The translations under genes were made by a program, and so were the position numbers. From assembly GCA_003533825.1 (NCBI GenBank), contig DQCG01000294.1:1-7271 (forward strand): DNA of 7,271 bases. Reading direction: 5' to 3'. The stretch is from Phycisphaerales bacterium (GTDB lineage: Bacteria > Planctomycetota > Phycisphaerae > Sedimentisphaerales > Anaerobacaceae). The notes under the pieces are model-generated. The model ran no database searches and had not been told where the DNA came from. It saw nothing but the letters and a program-made list of their open reading frames with translations. Of the stretch, positions 5,062 through 7,271 are shown one piece after another (position 1 is the first letter of the stretch; the number at the start of each line of letters is the position of its first letter).

Positions 5062-5802
5062 ATGGCCCTTCGCAAGATAAAACTCGCCGTACAGTATGAC
5101 GGCAGCCGGTATCATGGCTGGCAAATACAGCCGGGCAAAAGAACCATCCAGGGCGAGCTTGTCGAGGCACTTTCGAATCTTGTCGGGGCAAGAACTTACG
5201 TCCACGGGGCCAGCCGGACCGATGCCGGTGTCAGCGCACTGGGGCAGGTCGCGTTGTTCGAGATCGACTCGCCCATCCCTACGGAGAACTTTGCCGATGC
5301 GATCAGCGACCGGCTCCCTCCTGAGATAGTGGTGACGTTCGCAGAAGAAGCACCTCCGGGATTTGACTTGTTCGGCAGTGTTAAAAGCAAACTCTACCGC
5401 TATACGATTTATACAGGTAAGTATCGGCCGGTGCTCCGGCTGAATCAATGCTGGCACCTGCCGAAGAAGCTCGACATCGCCGATATGAACCGGGCCGCAC
5501 AACTGCTCGTTGGCACAAAGGATTTCAAATCCCTTGCATCCGCCGCAGACAGGCGGGAAAGCTCGGTCCGGACGATTTTCCGCTGTGAGGTTATGGCCGA
5601 GGACAAGTGGATATATGTTAATGTCGAAGGCGACGGTTTTTTGTATAATATGGTCAGAAATATCGTCGGCACCCTGGTAGAAGTCGGTGCGGGCAGATGG
5701 AAGCCGGGAAAGATAAATGAAATACTCGAAGCCAAAAACAGAACCGCCGCCGGCCGGCTCGCTCCGGCGGCAGGTTTGTGTCTTATGTGGATTAAATATT
5801 AG
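5062..5802 (+). CDS. truA: tRNA pseudouridine(38-40) synthase TruA
   Basis: TruA isomerises uridine to pseudouridine at positions 38, 39 and 40 in the anticodon arm of many tRNAs. The 246-residue protein has the family order: N-terminal KLAVQYDGSRYHGWQ (residues 7-21), the catalytic block GASRTDAGVSALGQ with nucleophile D54, KLYRYTIYTG in the middle, and the C-terminal GDGFLYNMVRNIVGTL motif. In the catalytic block, Ser replaces the His that usually follows RTDAGV; the aspartate and adjacent arginine are intact, so activity is expected. ATG 5062 is preferred; an in-frame TTG at 5056 would add two residues. No Shine-Dalgarno sequence is at a good distance (the nearest GGAG is at 5036-5039, inside asd). 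Translation is probably coupled to termination of asd 10 bases upstream. Confidence 0.96.
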   Translation: MALRKIKLAVQYDGSRYHGWQIQPGKRTIQGELVEALSNLVGARTYVHGASRTDAGVSALGQVALFEIDSPIPTENFADAISDRLPPEIVVTFAEEAPPGFDLFGSVKSKLYRYTIYTGKYRPVLRLNQCWHLPKKLDIADMNRAAQLLVGTKDFKSLASAADRRESSVRTIFRCEVMAEDKWIYVNVEGDGFLYNMVRNIVGTLVEVGAGRWKPGKINEILEAKNRTAAGRLAPAAGLCLMWIKY

Positions 5803-5805
5803 AAG

Positions 5806-5840
5806 ACAGAATACAGAATACAGGACACAGAATACAGGAC
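5806..5840 (+). repeat. Five 7-bp tandem repeats, consensus ACAGRAY
   Basis: Directly after truA the sequence reads as five heptamers in a row: ACAGAAT, ACAGAAT, ACAGGAC, ACAGAAT, ACAGGAC. The last four form an exact 14-bp tandem duplication (5813-5826 and 5827-5840). The array sits exactly where composition shifts from the truA type to the AT-rich downstream gene. The AGGA in the final unit (5836-5839) is the only ribosome binding candidate for that gene, 11 nt before its ATG. Copy number could vary by strand slippage. Confidence 0.75.
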
Positions 5841-5850
5841 TTGACACAGC

Positions 5851-6831
5851 ATGTTAGATGTCATTCAGAGATCTCCGAAAATCTACCTTGATACAAGAGA
5901 CCTGATTAATATTGCCAGAGTCAGAAAAGGAAATAAACCTCAACCCTGTGGATCTGAGGAAGATTACCTGTGTATTGATGAATGCATCAAAGCGTATTGT
6001 GGCCTCATCTTTAATCCTTACGCAGCACTGGAATGGGTAGAGGGAAATGCCACTAAAGAATCTGCAAGTGGTATTGCAGCAGTTGTTGATTCAGCACAAG
6101 TCAAATATATGATCGACGCGGATTATCTGGTATATACACAGGAAGTATTGGCACAATGTCATAACCAAAATCCATATATTGATGTGCCAGATCTTCCCCC
6201 TGTTCTACAGAATATCTCTGATAAGAGCACTTTTCGATCGGCACTTGGAATTTTAGTACGGGATGTTCCGGACTATCTTGAGAAAGACAGGTTAGAACAG
6301 ATTCAGAGAATAGGTAAATTTCCAATCACGGTACCTACTTTTTCAGCCGGAGACTGGACAGAGAAGACTTTCAATTGGAAACAAAGTAATAAAGGTATAT
6401 ATCAAGAACGAATAGATGGTTTCAGAGATTCATTGTTGAGGGACATTGAATTAAAAGAAGAGTATTTCGGTGACCGTGAGCGATATCGAACTGATTGGTT
6501 GAAAAGATATCTGAAGATCGACAGAATTCTAATGTCTCTGAATCAAGGAATAGATGTTGACGTTGTATTAAAGGATCTTGACACAGAGAATTGCTGCGCT
6601 CTCAAACTCTGTTGGGCAGTACGAGAAAAAAGAATGGAGTCACAAAAGCCTCCTAAAGATAATGATGCTGATGATTATATGTTTCTATCGATTATACATT
6701 ATTCAGATTTGATCTTAATGGAAAGAGAATTACGTGATTATATTCTCTGGGCCGACAATAGTCTTGAATCAAAGGTTTTTTCGAATCCAAGCGACTTTCT
6801 CAAAGCTCTTAAGGAAGGATTTATTTGGTGA
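5851..6831 (+). CDS. PIN-like domain protein, putative ribonuclease
   Basis: A 326-residue soluble protein not assigned to a named family. Its ends follow the PIN-like nuclease pattern. A first strand ends in an aspartate, KIYLDTRDLINIAR (D14, residues 10-23). An acidic residue follows in a helix (E61, in AALEWVEGN). Near the C-terminus, DNDADDYMFLSIIHYSDLIL (270-289, with D274/D275 and D286) is followed by ERELRDYI, as in PIN domains where an acidic residue precedes a buried strand and a further acidic residue. The central ~180 residues are mostly helical and charged, longer than in a minimal PIN toxin. No antitoxin-like small gene lies beside it. It starts 48 bases after truA, behind the heptamer array, with a weakly placed AGGA. 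Its AT-rich composition and AGA/ATA/TTA codons differ sharply from asd and truA, suggesting transfer. The nuclease assignment is an inference from motif spacing. Confidence 0.6.
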   Translation: MLDVIQRSPKIYLDTRDLINIARVRKGNKPQPCGSEEDYLCIDECIKAYCGLIFNPYAALEWVEGNATKESASGIAAVVDSAQVKYMIDADYLVYTQEVLAQCHNQNPYIDVPDLPPVLQNISDKSTFRSALGILVRDVPDYLEKDRLEQIQRIGKFPITVPTFSAGDWTEKTFNWKQSNKGIYQERIDGFRDSLLRDIELKEEYFGDRERYRTDWLKRYLKIDRILMSLNQGIDVDVVLKDLDTENCCALKLCWAVREKRMESQKPPKDNDADDYMFLSIIHYSDLILMERELRDYILWADNSLESKVFSNPSDFLKALKEGFIW

Positions 6832-6901
6832 TATACTTGAATTTGATGTTATATTATTTTGGTTAATTTGTTGTTCTACTTATCAAAGAAATGAAAAGTA
6901 T

Positions 6902-7271
6902 ATGGTACGGGAAACGGCTAAAAGGTTTACAGATTTGATTGTCTGGCAGAAGGCACATAAGTTTGTGCTTTCGGCATATCGCTTTACTTCTGGTTTTCCT
7001 AAAGAGGAGATTTACGGTTTGACTTCTCAACTAAGACGTGCCTCAGTTTCCATAGCAGCCAATATTGTAGAAGGATTCAAAAAGACCGGGGCGGCGGACA
7101 AGATACGATATCTAAATATTTCCCAAGGTTCTCTCGAAGAATGCCGTTATTACTTAATATTGACTAATGACTTAGGTTATGGACGCACCGACATTCTTGA
7201 AGAACAGATTGACGAGGTTGCCAAACTATTGGCTGCTTACTCGAACGCGATTAGTCTGTTACAAATGAAAT
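6902..7271 (+). CDS. Four-helix-bundle (23S rRNA intervening-sequence, S23) protein, 3' end cut
   Basis: An open frame of 123 residues runs to the window edge without a stop. It has the hallmarks of the S23 family: FTDLIVWQKA (residues 9-18), FPKEEIYGLTSQLRRASVSI (32-51) and AANIVEGF (52-59), then YLNISQGSLEE (70-80), in predicted long helices. Members form pentamer-like helical bundles. They were first found encoded within intervening sequences of 23S rRNA genes, and are related in fold to Avd of diversity-generating retroelements. Most, as here, are stand-alone chromosomal genes of unknown job. The family is usually about 115-130 residues, so only a few codons are likely missing. ATG 6902 is the only start near the conserved region; no convincing ribosome binding site precedes it. 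It follows the PIN-like gene by 70 AT-rich bases on the same strand. Confidence 0.88.
   Translation, partial: MVRETAKRFTDLIVWQKAHKFVLSAYRFTSGFPKEEIYGLTSQLRRASVSIAANIVEGFKKTGAADKIRYLNISQGSLEECRYYLILTNDLGYGRTDILEEQIDEVAKLLAAYSNAISLLQMK

Noticed and set aside
5806..5840. Heptamer array as a CRISPR
   Set aside because: The units are 7 bp and contiguous, with no spacers, and no cas genes are nearby.
5017..5847. A 276-codon open frame antisense to truA
   Set aside because: It lies almost wholly opposite truA, whose catalytic motifs are certain, and it shows no family features. Its N-terminus comes from translating the heptamer repeats.

Overview
The window is an ordinary bacterial chromosome segment in which two housekeeping genes and one transporter sit among several accessory genes. 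Base composition is mixed. The asd, truA and transporter genes are moderately GC-rich, with CTG, GCC and CGG codons common. The gene after truA is clearly AT-richer, with AGA, ATA and TTA codons, and the tcmP-like gene is somewhat AT-richer too. The Asd and TruA sequences look compatible with a Planctomycetota or Phycisphaerae-like environmental genome. This is only an impression from family resemblance; no rRNA or marker search was possible.

Layout, left to right. (1) Positions 1-304 hold the ambiguous edge of a gene, then a leader with four alternating copies of ACCGATA/TATCGGT that can form mutually exclusive hairpins. They lie just before a well-placed ribosome binding site and a 34-codon ORF. 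(2) 305-829 (+) encodes a small single-HKD phospholipase D-like protein with a C-terminal Cys/His cluster. (3) 820-898 is a 79-bp stretch bounded by an 8-bp inverted repeat between convergent genes. (4) 928-2818 (-) is a two-gene operon: a DUF5131 (phage Gp37/Gp68) three-Cys protein followed, with a 35-bp overlap, by its methyltransferase-like partner TcmP. (5) 2967-3902 (+) is a sodium/bile-acid-symporter (BASS) family transporter, probably made from a leaderless mRNA. (6) 4050-5802 (+) is asd followed closely by truA, behind a good sigma-70-type promoter. (7) 5806-5840 is a run of five 7-bp repeats. (8) 5851-6831 (+) is an AT-rich gene with a PIN-like nuclease pattern. (9) 6902-7271 (+) is a four-helix-bundle S23-family gene cut by the window edge.

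How they fit together. Asd makes aspartate semialdehyde for lysine, threonine, methionine and diaminopimelate; TruA modifies tRNA anticodon stem-loops; they appear co-transcribed. The DUF5131/TcmP pair is a known but functionally unresolved partnership. It carries an Fe-S-cluster-type Cys motif and an AdoMet-binding-type fold, which suggests a two-step modification of a nucleic acid or other substrate. It ends tail-to-tail with a possible nuclease (PLD). A PIN-like nuclease and an S23 protein lie on the other side of the core genes. The most interesting points are the DUF5131/TcmP pair with its neighbouring nuclease, the alternating-hairpin leader, and the repeat junction after truA.
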